DNA of 22,249 nucleotides, taken from assembly GCA_023428865.1 (NCBI GenBank), contig JAEYWT010000415.1, forward strand, positions 1 through 22,249. Reading direction: 5' to 3'. The notes under the pieces were generated by a model. It saw nothing but the letters and a program-made list of their open reading frames with translations. It had not been told where the DNA came from and did not search any database. Positions 1 through 8,025 of the stretch are shown here, one piece after another. The first letter of the stretch is position 1. Every line of letters starts with the position of its first letter. The position numbers and the translations under genes were made by a program. This DNA comes from Bacteroidota bacterium (lineage in GTDB: Bacteria > Bacteroidota > Bacteroidia > Flavobacteriales_F > PHOS-HE28).

Positions 1-498
1 CTGGTGGATCTCTCCAAACGCCAGGCGATATCGGTGCTGGACATCATTGGCCTTAAAGTGAAAGAGCTGCAGTACCGCCCCGACCCCTGCGTGGATTGTG
101 TGATCGCACAACTTTACAACGGTAGCCCCATCGCACCCGAATCGCGTATCCGCCGCGGGGAGGCCATCACCTTGGTGCTCGGCAGCGGCGATAGAGGAGA
201 GCGCGTACCGGTGCCCGATCTGGGGGGGCTTACCAATGCCGAGGTGCAAATGGTGCTGAACATGGCCTCGCTCAACCTTGGCGTCCTGGTGGAATGTGAA
301 GGGTGCAATACCTCGGCCGATTCCACGTTGGCGAGGGTGAAGCGTCAATCGCCCATGGCCAGCTCGAACCAACGCATACCCCTAGGGAGCACCATCGACA
401 TCTGGTTGACGGCCGATACCCTGGGCTTGCGACCCGCAGATGGCTGGAACGATCCGCTACGCTACACTGATACAGACTCGCTGAACGATGCGTTCTAG
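1..498 (+). CDS. PASTA-domain protein, 5' end outside the window
   Basis: The reading frame is open from the first base, so this is the C-terminal 165 residues of a longer protein; the GTG at 4 is unlikely to be the real start because the residues around it belong to a PASTA repeat. Two PASTA-like units are visible. The first contains LSKRQAISVLDIIGLK and ends in ITLVLGSG; the second contains VPVPDLGGLTNAEVQMVL and ends in IDIWLTAD. PASTA domains bind peptidoglycan or muropeptides in penicillin-binding proteins and Ser/Thr kinases. In Bacteroidota, stand-alone membrane-anchored PASTA proteins are common, and my recollection is that they often sit beside D-Ala-D-Ala ligase and rluA. No kinase or transpeptidase part is visible here. 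Two close Cys pairs (CVDC, CEGC) suggest a periplasmic disulfide or metal site, which is inference. It overlaps the next gene by 11 nt, which suggests one transcript. Confidence 0.85.
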   Translation: MVDLSKRQAISVLDIIGLKVKELQYRPDPCVDCVIAQLYNGSPIAPESRIRRGEAITLVLGSGDRGERVPVPDLGGLTNAEVQMVLNMASLNLGVLVECEGCNTSADSTLARVKRQSPMASSNQRIPLGSTIDIWLTADTLGLRPADGWNDPLRYTDTDSLNDAF

Positions 499-2740
499 GT
501 TGCTGCTTTTTTTATGTGCCATGTGCGTGGTGCTTTCCGCCTGGCCGCAGGGTGAGGTGCTCAACGCGTTGGGAGCGCGCCCTTCCAAGGAACACTTCCG
601 CACCAAGTCCGATGATGGCATCAATAGGTATTTCAACTACCTCTTCGAGATGCAGCAGGTCCCGCTGATGGATGATTTCTCCATAGACCGCACCCGCAAA
701 CGGAATGCGCGTGAAGGAGATGCGGACGTGACCTTGGTGAATTCGATCTACCGGTTGGAGGTGGCGGGCGTCTCCACGCCGAACATGCGTTATGCTACGG
801 ATACCACCTACCGCACACAGATCGATGGCAGTGAGCCACCCGTTACCACGCGGATACCCTTGCCGAGCGTGCTCGTGACCGTGCGCGATCTTTCGGTGTA
901 CCCACCTACAAGTACCATCGTGGAAGGATGGCCGGCCTACAACATCCTCGATTCGCTCACAGCGCCACCGCCGGACACCACCTTCTTACAGAGCCCTGCG
1001 TTGATGCAGGATTCACTGCTCGTGTTCGATGTAGCTGCCGCAGGAGGTACGTACACCATGAATAATGTGCTTACACCATTGATCCTTTGGCAGGATGATG
1101 ATGTTTACATCAACGGGACTTACCCCGTGGATCCGCCGTCCATTGGCGTGGCCACCTTCGATGGGCTTGCGCGTACAGGCTATCCGTATGACTTTGCGAA
1201 TTACACCTCTTACGGTCGGGCGGACAAACTCACTTCCGTGCCGATCCAATTGGAATACCCGGCCAGCGATTCCATCTACCTCAGTTTCTTCTACCAAGCG
1301 AAGGGCTTGAGTGGCGATACCTTCCCACAAGTGGGCGATAGCCTGTTGCTCGAATTCTATGCCCCGTTGGAACAGTCATGGTATCGGGTATGGGGCATTC
1401 CGTATGTGGATCAGGCGCCATTCCAGCAGATCCTGGTGCCGGTGAAGGAAGCGCGGTTCTTGAAGCAAGGCTTCCAATTCCGCTTCGTGAACTATGCCAC
1501 GCTGAGCGGCTCTTTCGACCATTGGCACGTGGATTACGTACGTCTTGGCAGGCAGCGCTCTTTCGATGATACACGTATCGTGGATGTGGCTTGGGTGATG
1601 CCCGAAGCCAGCATTCTACAGACCTACACCTCGGTACCCTTCGATCAGTTCGAGACAGGGCCAGCCTCGCTCATGGCAGTTCAGGTCACGGAACGCCTTC
1701 GCAACCTTGACTTCAACGATCGCCTTATCGAGTACGGCATGTCCGCACAGAACGAAGATGGTGGTGCGCTCTCCATGTTCACCAATGGTGTCAGTCCGAA
1801 CAGCAACGCATCATCGATCCTCAGTACCAACCATGCGATCAATAGCACACCCAATAATTTCGTTTACGACAACGCACCGTCCACGGATGTCGCCTTTTGG
1901 GATGTTGACTTCCTATCGCGCACGCAACCCGACATCAATCCATACAACGATACCATGCGTTTGCGCCAGGAGTTGAGCAACTACTACGCATACGATGATG
2001 GTTCTGCGGAGATGGGCTACAGCCTCAGCACCTCGGGGGCCAAGCTCGCCTATCGCTTTGATCTCATCGGCCCTGATTCCTTGCGTGCCATTCGCATGTA
2101 CTTCAACCCCATGGCCAACCAACCGCCCGACCCTGGTCCGGACCAAGGGTCGTTCTTGTTGACCGTGTGGACAAGCATTTCGCCCGAGGTGATCCTGCAT
2201 CAGAACTTCTCATTCTCATCACCCGAATATCGGTTGGACGGGGTGGACAAATTCGTAGAGTACCCCTTGGACAGTGCCATCTATGTAGCCGGAACCATTT
2301 ACGTAGGCTGGGTCCAGACCAATGCCGTTAAGATGAACCTCGGCTTCGATCGTAACCGCAACAATCGTAACAAGATCTTCTACAAAACGGGTGGCAGTTT
2401 CCTGAACAGCAGCTTCAATGGATCGCTCATGATGCGGCCTGTGATGGTGTCCGAAGTGGATCCATGGGCATCCGTCGAAGAACGGAACGCTGCTCCTGGT
2501 GGCTTAACACTATATCCGAATCCCACATCGGACCTGGTCCGTATCGCCGCCCCCGATGATCTTCCGAAGCGAGGCACGGTAGAGTGCATTGATGCGACCG
2601 GACGTTCCATCTGGAGCGAACGGTTGACCGGTGACAACGTTTTCAGCACAGCGGCTATCGCGAATGGATTGTATGTGGTGCGTGTGCTCGATGAGCGAGG
2701 TGCCCTTCATGCGCAAGGCCGGTTGGTCGTACAGCACTAA
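488..2740 (+). CDS. T9SS type A sorting-domain secreted protein
   Basis: This is a 750-residue secreted protein. Residues 1 to about 21 form a signal peptide (basic MRSR, then a hydrophobic LLLFLCAMCVVLSA core). Residues about 672-750 form a type A T9SS sorting domain, recognisable from LTLYPNPTSD, the DATGR turn, GLYVVRV and the final RLVVQH strand. Type IX secretion removes this domain and anchors or releases the cargo outside the outer membrane. The roughly 650 residues between them are beta-rich and aromatic, with segments such as SFDHWHVDYVRLG resembling other Flavobacteriales surface proteins, but I recognise no catalytic motif. The ATG at 488 gives an intact signal peptide and overlaps the upstream gene by 11 nt; the stop shares one base with the rluA start (TAATG). 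The gene is therefore sandwiched in an apparent PASTA-cargo-rluA operon. Its function is unknown. Confidence 0.88.
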   Translation: MRSRLLLFLCAMCVVLSAWPQGEVLNALGARPSKEHFRTKSDDGINRYFNYLFEMQQVPLMDDFSIDRTRKRNAREGDADVTLVNSIYRLEVAGVSTPNMRYATDTTYRTQIDGSEPPVTTRIPLPSVLVTVRDLSVYPPTSTIVEGWPAYNILDSLTAPPPDTTFLQSPALMQDSLLVFDVAAAGGTYTMNNVLTPLILWQDDDVYINGTYPVDPPSIGVATFDGLARTGYPYDFANYTSYGRADKLTSVPIQLEYPASDSIYLSFFYQAKGLSGDTFPQVGDSLLLEFYAPLEQSWYRVWGIPYVDQAPFQQILVPVKEARFLKQGFQFRFVNYATLSGSFDHWHVDYVRLGRQRSFDDTRIVDVAWVMPEASILQTYTSVPFDQFETGPASLMAVQVTERLRNLDFNDRLIEYGMSAQNEDGGALSMFTNGVSPNSNASSILSTNHAINSTPNNFVYDNAPSTDVAFWDVDFLSRTQPDINPYNDTMRLRQELSNYYAYDDGSAEMGYSLSTSGAKLAYRFDLIGPDSLRAIRMYFNPMANQPPDPGPDQGSFLLTVWTSISPEVILHQNFSFSSPEYRLDGVDKFVEYPLDSAIYVAGTIYVGWVQTNAVKMNLGFDRNRNNRNKIFYKTGGSFLNSSFNGSLMMRPVMVSEVDPWASVEERNAAPGGLTLYPNPTSDLVRIAAPDDLPKRGTVECIDATGRSIWSERLTGDNVFSTAAIANGLYVVRVLDERGALHAQGRLVVQH

Positions 2741-3831
2741 TGGACCAGGAACTCGACCAGGCAGGCGAAGAGCAAGAGCTCTACGAACACCATCGTATCG
2801 TTTGCGACCCGAAGCAATCGCTGATCCGGCTGGATAAATTCCTGTTCGATCGTCTCGCGAACACCTCGCGCAACCGCATCCAGGTGGCTGCGAAAGCGGG
2901 CAATGTGCTGGTGAACGAGAAGCCCGCGAAACCCAGCCAGAAAGTAAAGCCAGGTGATGAGATCAGTATCGTACTGCCCTACCCGCAGCGCGATGTGGAG
3001 ATCCTGCCGGAGAACATTCCGCTGGAAGTGCTGTACGAGGATGAGCATATCCTCGTGATCAACAAGCAGGCTGGACTAGTCGTTCATCCCGGGCACGGTA
3101 ACTGGACCGGCACCTTGGTGAACGCCTTGTTGTTCCACTTCGGTAAACTGCCGAGCACGCCCGGTGCCGATATCCCGCGTCCTGGTCTGGTGCATCGGTT
3201 GGATAAGGACACCAGTGGGGTCATGGTCGTTGGCAAGACCGAAGAAGCGCTAACCCACCTCGCTCGTCAGTTCTTCGATCGTACGAGTGACCGCCGCTAC
3301 AATGCCTTGGTGTGGGGAGACTTCGCGGAAGACGAAGGCACCATCGAAGGGCACATCGGCCGCAGTGTGAAGGACCGTACGGTGCAATCCGTCTTTCCCG
3401 AGGGTGATCAGGGCAAAGCCGCGCTCACACGGTGGAAGGTGATCGAGCGATTCCGATACATCACGTTGGTAGAGTGCAAATTGGAAACGGGCCGCACGCA
3501 CCAGATCCGTGTACACATGCAGTGGACCGGTCACCCGCTCTTCAACGATGCGGCCTATGGCGGTGATCGGGTGTTGAAGGGTACCACCTTCACCAAGTAC
3601 CGTCAGTTCGTGGAGAACTGTTTCAAGGTATTGCCGCGCCAGGCGCTACATGCCCGCACGTTGGACATCGATCACCCGATCACGGGCAAACGCATGCACT
3701 TCGAAAGCCCGTTACCTGCAGACATGCAGGCCGTGCTGGAGAAATGGCGCACCTACACGTTGACCAAGCCCTTGGAGAGCGACGATGACGAAGAGCCGTT
3801 GGATAGGGAAGCAGTGAACAACATGAAGTAG
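2740..3831 (+). CDS. RluA-family pseudouridine synthase (RluD-like)
   Basis: This enzyme should isomerise specific uridines to pseudouridine in 23S rRNA (RluC/RluD-type) or tRNA. Its 363 residues match the usual RluD size. An S4-type RNA-binding domain spans about residues 27-80 (IRLDKFLFDRL, NVLVNEKPAKPSQKVKPGDE). The catalytic domain follows, with the family signature HRLDKDTSG at 152-160, where D155 is the expected nucleophile. A later RTHQIRVHMQWTGHPLFND segment is typical of the fold. The start ATG overlaps the previous stop by one base, so translational coupling is likely. The C-terminal tail is acidic (SDDDEEPLD). Which rRNA position it modifies cannot be read from the sequence. It ends 4 nt before the end of a convergent minus-strand gene. 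Confidence 0.95.
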   Translation: MDQELDQAGEEQELYEHHRIVCDPKQSLIRLDKFLFDRLANTSRNRIQVAAKAGNVLVNEKPAKPSQKVKPGDEISIVLPYPQRDVEILPENIPLEVLYEDEHILVINKQAGLVVHPGHGNWTGTLVNALLFHFGKLPSTPGADIPRPGLVHRLDKDTSGVMVVGKTEEALTHLARQFFDRTSDRRYNALVWGDFAEDEGTIEGHIGRSVKDRTVQSVFPEGDQGKAALTRWKVIERFRYITLVECKLETGRTHQIRVHMQWTGHPLFNDAAYGGDRVLKGTTFTKYRQFVENCFKVLPRQALHARTLDIDHPITGKRMHFESPLPADMQAVLEKWRTYTLTKPLESDDDEEPLDREAVNNMK

Positions 3832-3835
3832 GCGT

Positions 3836-4051
3836 TCAGTCGCCCAGGCCGCGCAGGATGTTCAAGCCGAAGGTGATCAACATCGCCGTGCCGAAGACCC
3901 AGAAGTAGAGCTTCCAGTAGGAGCGTTGACGGTAGAAGCGCTTGTCGTAGGTGGTCTTCTTCGTGAGGGTATGCAAGAGCCAGTGCAAGGGCCACACCAC
4001 GATCACGAAGGCGAACGCGTAGAAGAGGAGAAGGGTAAAGAACCAGCTCAT
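3836..4051 (-). CDS. Small two-segment membrane protein attached to the men cluster
   Basis: This is a 71-residue protein I do not recognise. Two hydrophobic stretches are visible: about residues 3-28 (FFTLLLFYAFAFVIVVWPL and following) and about 48-66 (LYFWVFGTAMLITFGLNIL). They are separated by a basic loop rich in Lys, Arg and Tyr (TKKTTYDKRFYRQRSYWK). The start ATG overlaps the menE stop as ATGA, the same 4-nt arrangement seen at other junctions of this cluster, which argues that the gene is real and translated with menE. It might be an accessory factor for membrane-bound quinone synthesis, or simply a hitchhiker. No domain or catalytic motif supports a specific role. It converges on rluA with 4 nt between the stops. 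Confidence 0.7.
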   Translation of the reverse strand: MSWFFTLLLFYAFAFVIVVWPLHWLLHTLTKKTTYDKRFYRQRSYWKLYFWVFGTAMLITFGLNILRGLGD

Positions 4052-5142
4052 AACGTTTCTCGGATCACCTTACCGCCGGATGTACGTTGGAACACAGGAA
4101 CGGTTCTTACACGGCGCGGAAGCTCATGCGGATGGAGTGTGGCGAGAAGCAACGGCATCACTTCATTCATCACCTCCGCTTCGTCCTTCGGACATTCCAG
4201 CACGAGCAGTACGCTCTGGCCAAGTACGTCATCTTGCGTACCGGTGAAGTAGTGTGTGTAGGGAATGATAGCGGCGGTCTTCGCTTCCAGCTGTTCCGGA
4301 AAGATCTTCTTCCCGCCGCTAAGGATCACATTGTCGTGCCGGCCGAGCCAGTGAAAATGCGTGTCATCGATAAGCTCAACAAGGTCGTTCGTCACGTGCT
4401 GTTGAACGCTCAGGTGGGGTGTGTAGGTCACCAGGCAACCACGCGGGTCGCGCCCGAAATGCACATCGCCCAAGGCGGTGAAGACATCACTCTTTCCTTG
4501 ACCATTCAATGGGCGCAGTGCTACGTGCGTCACGGTTTCTGTGCTTCCGTAGCCGATGGATACGTTGGTTCGCAGGTCTTGAAGCTCTTCGGTCAACGCT
4601 TCGCTCACCGGCCCACCACCCAATAGGATCGTGGCGAATTGTTGCTCCACGCGCGCTCTGTTCTCGCGTAGTGCGCGATGCAGTTGAACAGGTACCATGG
4701 CTGCGAACGCGAACCGGTCATCTGGATGGATGCGGTCCAGCACGCTGCCACGCGGGTCGATCGCATGCAGGTCGAGCCCAAGGCTGAACGCGCGCACCCA
4801 CATCATCTTGCCAGCGACAAAATCACTCGGCAGGCAATGCAGGACGCGGTCACCTGCTTTCAAGTTGAATGTCCGTGCCGTCAGCTGTGCGCTCGCGATC
4901 AGGTCTTGCCGTGGAATGGTGAACCGTTTCGGCGGACCGGTAGTGCCGCTCGTTGTCGCCGCCATGCCTTCTTCGCGCCCAAGGCTCATCAGCGTGTCGA
5001 TCGCCGGGCGCAACCACACCTGGTCGTTCGGTTCTTCTGCCAAGCGCGTTTCCAATCGGTCGATGAGTTGACCGCGTGAAAGCCGCTCACCATCCACGAT
5101 GATGCTCTCGAAAGGCCCAGGTTTCTCGTGGCCCGTGCTCAA
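4048..5142 (-). CDS. menE: o-Succinylbenzoate-CoA ligase (MenE), short form
   Basis: MenE activates o-succinylbenzoate with ATP and CoA to give OSB-CoA, the substrate of MenB. The adenylate-forming family is clear from the P-loop TSGTTGPPK at residues 64-72, the YGSTETVTH motif, WLGRHDNVILSGGKKI, and a C-terminal TSGGK carrying the catalytic lysine. At 364 residues it lacks most of the N-terminal region of a typical 450-500-residue acyl-CoA ligase. Short MenE proteins of this kind are usual in Bacteroidota, so I do not read this as a truncation. The start appears to be TTG at 5142, overlapping the menC stop as TTGA; no ATG lies between it and the P-loop except at residues 52 and 60, which would be too far in. 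Its neighbours menC and the 71-residue gene support the assignment. Confidence 0.92.
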   Translation of the reverse strand: MSTGHEKPGPFESIIVDGERLSRGQLIDRLETRLAEEPNDQVWLRPAIDTLMSLGREEGMAATTSGTTGPPKRFTIPRQDLIASAQLTARTFNLKAGDRVLHCLPSDFVAGKMMWVRAFSLGLDLHAIDPRGSVLDRIHPDDRFAFAAMVPVQLHRALRENRARVEQQFATILLGGGPVSEALTEELQDLRTNVSIGYGSTETVTHVALRPLNGQGKSDVFTALGDVHFGRDPRGCLVTYTPHLSVQQHVTNDLVELIDDTHFHWLGRHDNVILSGGKKIFPEQLEAKTAAIIPYTHYFTGTQDDVLGQSVLLVLECPKDEAEVMNEVMPLLLATLHPHELPRRVRTVPVFQRTSGGKVIRETL

Positions 5143-6191
5143 CTCAAGGAGGAAAGGTCCCAGCCTACCTCCGGGCGGAAGTGCAGCGCACCGCGTTCGG
5201 CGCGCAGGGGCGAAGGGATGTTGTTGGTGTACACACCGCCGGTGCCAAGCCCTTGTGGTAGCTGCACATTCAGCGTAGCGGTGTATTGCGCGATCGCGTT
5301 CAGGCCGATGCTGCTTTCAAGCGCCGAGGTGATCCACCAGCCGATGTTGCGGGCTTTCGCGAGATCGATCCATTCCTGTGTGGCCACCCATCCACCCACC
5401 AGACTCGGTTTGATCACGATGTACTGTGGCTTCACGTTGTCCAGCAGATCCACTTTCGCATCGCGCGTGTTCAGGCCGATGAGGTCCTCATCTAAGGCGA
5501 TCGAGACCGGCGTGGTCGCGCAGAGTTCGGCCATCACCTCGTACGATCCTGCATGCACCGGTTGTTCGATGCTGTGTACACCGATGTCGGTCAATCGCTT
5601 CAGCACATCGGGCGCTTGTTGTGCATTGAACGCGCCGTTCGCATCAACGCGTAACGTGATCGTGTTCGCATCGAACTCGGCACGCACTGCCTGCAACAGC
5701 TCCAGTTCATCATCGATGCCAATGGCGCCGATCTTCATCTTCACCGTGTTGAAGCCTTTCTCGATCTGCTCGCGGATACGTTGTTTCATCGTGGCCTTGT
5801 CGCCCATCCAAACCAAGCCATTGATCGGAATGGAACGCTGGCCTAAGGTGAACGCCGAAGGGAAGAGTTGTTTCGTGCCGCTCACCTCCAGGTCGCGCAG
5901 GCATTGCTCCACCGCGAAACGCACGCTGGGCACGTCGATTAGGTCGGAAGTGAGCCTTCGTTGCCAGTCGCTGGTATCGGCGCACAGCTCGATCAGCTTC
6001 GTGCGCACATCCGCTGGGAATTCCTTGCTGTGACCGGGGAAGAGCGCTGCCTCACCGATGCCGATGATCTCCGGACGTTCGGTATGCCAGGCCATCAGGT
6101 ACCAAACGGTACGCGCGTTGATCGGCCCTTTGGACGTGCCCAGCTCGAAGCGGGGCTGCAGGGTGCGTTCGATCCAGCGCGCGGCGATCAT
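5139..6191 (-). CDS. menC: o-Succinylbenzoate synthase (MenC)
   Basis: MenC is an enolase-superfamily enzyme that dehydrates SHCHC to o-succinylbenzoate. In its 350 residues the expected active-site set is visible: the KMK pair (K151, K153), metal ligands D183 (RVDANG), E209 (SIEQPV) and D234 (ALDED), and the second catalytic lysine K261 (VIKPSLVGG). The N-terminal capping region occupies about residues 1-120. The start ATG overlaps the menA stop by 4 nt (ATGA), and the stop overlaps the menE start. Other enolase-family dehydratases or epimerases share this scaffold, but the position between menA and menE makes MenC the clear choice. Confidence 0.94.
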   Translation of the reverse strand: MIAARWIERTLQPRFELGTSKGPINARTVWYLMAWHTERPEIIGIGEAALFPGHSKEFPADVRTKLIELCADTSDWQRRLTSDLIDVPSVRFAVEQCLRDLEVSGTKQLFPSAFTLGQRSIPINGLVWMGDKATMKQRIREQIEKGFNTVKMKIGAIGIDDELELLQAVRAEFDANTITLRVDANGAFNAQQAPDVLKRLTDIGVHSIEQPVHAGSYEVMAELCATTPVSIALDEDLIGLNTRDAKVDLLDNVKPQYIVIKPSLVGGWVATQEWIDLAKARNIGWWITSALESSIGLNAIAQYTATLNVQLPQGLGTGGVYTNNIPSPLRAERGALHFRPEVGWDLSSLS

Positions 6192-7105
6192 ACCGCAAGG
6201 ATAAGCCCCAGCGAGAACAGCAGCGCGGTGACGAAGGTGCCCATGGCTAGGACTTTCAGTTGCGGGTCAAGGTCTCGGGGTTCGGTGGTGGTCCACACCT
6301 TCCGAAGGTGGATGATGAAGCCGGGGGCAGCAAGAAGGAAAAGCCACTGTGAATAGGACCAGTCTATCAAGGCCGAGAATATGATCAAGCAGAGGTTGCC
6401 GCCTAGAACAAGAAGGGTCTGGTAAGCCTTGGCGTTCTTGCCGCCCATACGTACCACCAATGTTCTCTTACCGCTCGCTGCATCGTTCGTGATATCGCGC
6501 ATATTGTTCACGTTCAGTACCCCAGCGCTCAAAAGCCCAAATGCGATGGCCGGAACAAGCACTGCCCAGTGGAATCCTCCGGAATGCAAGTAGAAGGTGC
6601 CTGCCACGCCCACGATCCCGAAGAAAAGGAATACGCTGATGTCTCCGAGTCCAGCATATCCGTAAGGATTTTTGCCGAACGTGTACTTCACTGCAGCGCC
6701 GATAGCGAATAGGCCGATCAGCAGGAAGAACAGGGTCTTCATCGTGAAGCCGAGCGCCACCGTGATCAAAGCACAACCACTGATGAATGCGAGCACACCA
6801 CAGATGATCATCGCTCGTTTCATCTGCTTCGCGCTGATCGCGCCGCTTTGAACTGAGCGCTGTGGGCCTACGCGATCGGCATTGTCGGTTCCATGCTCAT
6901 GATCGCCGAGGTCGTTGGCGAGGTTGCTTAGGATCTGAAGCAGGACAGCGGTTGTCAACGAGAGAAGAAGGACCTCGGGCCTGAAGCTCGATGGCCCACC
7001 GTATCGCCAGATGTCTGCGAAGTACCCAAGCGCACTCCCAACGAGAATGCTACTCACCGCCAACGGCAGTGTCCTCAACCGAAAAGCCTGCAACCAGTGT
7101 TTCAT
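6188..7105 (-). CDS. menA: 1,4-Dihydroxy-2-naphthoate polyprenyltransferase (MenA)
   Basis: MenA attaches the polyprenyl tail to 1,4-dihydroxy-2-naphthoate in the inner membrane, giving demethylmenaquinone. The UbiA-type aspartate motifs are present: NDLGDHEHGTD at residues 64-74 and NNMRDITNDAASG at about 201-212. Several hydrophobic helices are visible, for example VLLLSLTTAVLLQIL, LFFLLIGLFAIGAAV, and a final TFVTALLFSLGLIL. The length of 305 residues is normal. The ATG at 7105 is preceded by a 47-nt gap from menB that is occupied by a degenerate repeat, so its ribosome-binding context is unusual. It overlaps menC by 4 nt. Confidence 0.95.
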   Translation of the reverse strand: MKHWLQAFRLRTLPLAVSSILVGSALGYFADIWRYGGPSSFRPEVLLLSLTTAVLLQILSNLANDLGDHEHGTDNADRVGPQRSVQSGAISAKQMKRAMIICGVLAFISGCALITVALGFTMKTLFFLLIGLFAIGAAVKYTFGKNPYGYAGLGDISVFLFFGIVGVAGTFYLHSGGFHWAVLVPAIAFGLLSAGVLNVNNMRDITNDAASGKRTLVVRMGGKNAKAYQTLLVLGGNLCLIIFSALIDWSYSQWLFLLAAPGFIIHLRKVWTTTEPRDLDPQLKVLAMGTFVTALLFSLGLILAV

Positions 7106-7107
7106 TC

Positions 7108-7145
7108 CTCAGCGAACCTCCGCGTTCTCTTCGCCTCTGCGGTTG
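7108..7145 (-). repeat. Degenerate CGCAGAGG-type short tandem repeat
   Basis: Read on the minus strand, the menB-menA gap contains four imperfect short units one after another: ACCGCAGAGG, CGAAGAGA, ACGCGGAGG and TTCGCTGAGG. Together they fill nearly the whole space up to the menA start. I recall very similar GCAGAG-type runs between genes in many unrelated environmental bacteria, but I cannot search for copies here. It is not a palindrome and makes no obvious hairpin. It could instead be chance purine-rich spacer sequence. Confidence 0.5.
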
Positions 7146-7152
7146 AACCTCA

Positions 7153-7974
7153 CTACGGGAATTTCGGGAACCGCTGGAAATCCGGTGCCCGCTTCTCCAG
7201 GAACGCGTTCCGCCCTTCCTGCGCCTCGTCCATCAGGTAGTACATCAACGTGGCGTCGCCGGCGAACTCCATCAAACCGCGCTGACCATCCAACTCGGCG
7301 TTCAAGCCACGCTTGATCATGCGCAAGGCTAGTGGGCTGCGTTGCATCATGATCATGCACCATTCCACGGTGGTGTCTTCCAGCTCGGCCAAGGGTACCA
7401 CCTTGTTCACCATACCCATGTCCTCGGCTTCTTGCGCGCTGTACTGCAGGCAGAGGAACCAGATCTCGCGGGCCTTCTTTTGGCCAACGTGGCGGGCGAG
7501 GTAGTTGCTGCCGAAGCCGGCGTCGAAGCTGCCCACCTTCGGTCCTGTCTGTCCGAAACGTGCGTGGTCCGCAGCGATGGTGAGGTCGCAGACCACATGC
7601 AGCACATGGCCTCCGCCGATCGCATAACCGTTCACCATGGCCACCACGGGCTTGGGTAATTCACGGATGCGTTTGTGCAGATCCAGCACGTTGAGGCGTG
7701 GAATGCCGTCAGTGCCGATGTAGCCGCCGCGCCCTTTCACGTTCTGATCGCCGCCGCTACAGAAGGCCTTGTCGCCAGCGCCGGTGAGCACCACCACGCC
7801 GATCGCTGGATCCTCGCGGGCGATGTCCATGGCATCGATCATCTCCTTGTTCGTGTCCGGACGGAAGGCGTTGTACACCTCGGGCCGGTTGATCGTGATC
7901 TTGGCGATGCCTTCGAAGAACTCGAACTTGATGTCCGTGTACTCCTTGATCGTTTTCCAATTACGGGAACTCAT
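7153..7974 (-). CDS. menB: 1,4-Dihydroxy-2-naphthoyl-CoA synthase (MenB)
   Basis: MenB is a crotonase-fold enzyme that closes the second ring, converting OSB-CoA to DHNA-CoA. The protein is 273 residues, the normal length, when started at the ATG at 7974, giving MSSRNWKTIKEYTDI, the usual MenB N-terminus. The frame stays open upstream to a TTG at 8022, but those 16 extra residues do not look conserved. Diagnostic motifs are SGGDQ (73-77), AIGGGHVLHVVCD (118-130) and GQTGPKVGSFDAGFG (141-155). The Gly in QTG (G144) marks the bicarbonate-dependent class, in contrast to the Asp-bearing mycobacterial type. The C-terminus (EGRNAFLEKRAPDFQRFP) closely follows the E. coli and B. subtilis pattern. 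It lies 51 nt after menD and 47 nt before menA. Confidence 0.96.
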   Translation of the reverse strand: MSSRNWKTIKEYTDIKFEFFEGIAKITINRPEVYNAFRPDTNKEMIDAMDIAREDPAIGVVVLTGAGDKAFCSGGDQNVKGRGGYIGTDGIPRLNVLDLHKRIRELPKPVVAMVNGYAIGGGHVLHVVCDLTIAADHARFGQTGPKVGSFDAGFGSNYLARHVGQKKAREIWFLCLQYSAQEAEDMGMVNKVVPLAELEDTTVEWCMIMMQRSPLALRMIKRGLNAELDGQRGLMEFAGDATLMYYLMDEAQEGRNAFLEKRAPDFQRFPKFP

Positions 7975-8025
7975 GGAATGCAGATTGACCGCGACGACGC
8001 GACGAACGCAACAGATGCGCAACGT

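Noticed and set aside
5128..6033. Open frame of 301 codons on the plus strand across menC
   Set aside because: The product is Ser/Arg/Cys-rich and low in structure, while menC on the other strand has every catalytic residue.
7975..8025. GTCGCGTCGTCGCG run between menD and menB as a repeat element
   Set aside because: It is a short, low-complexity GC stretch with no clear unit structure beyond a few bases.
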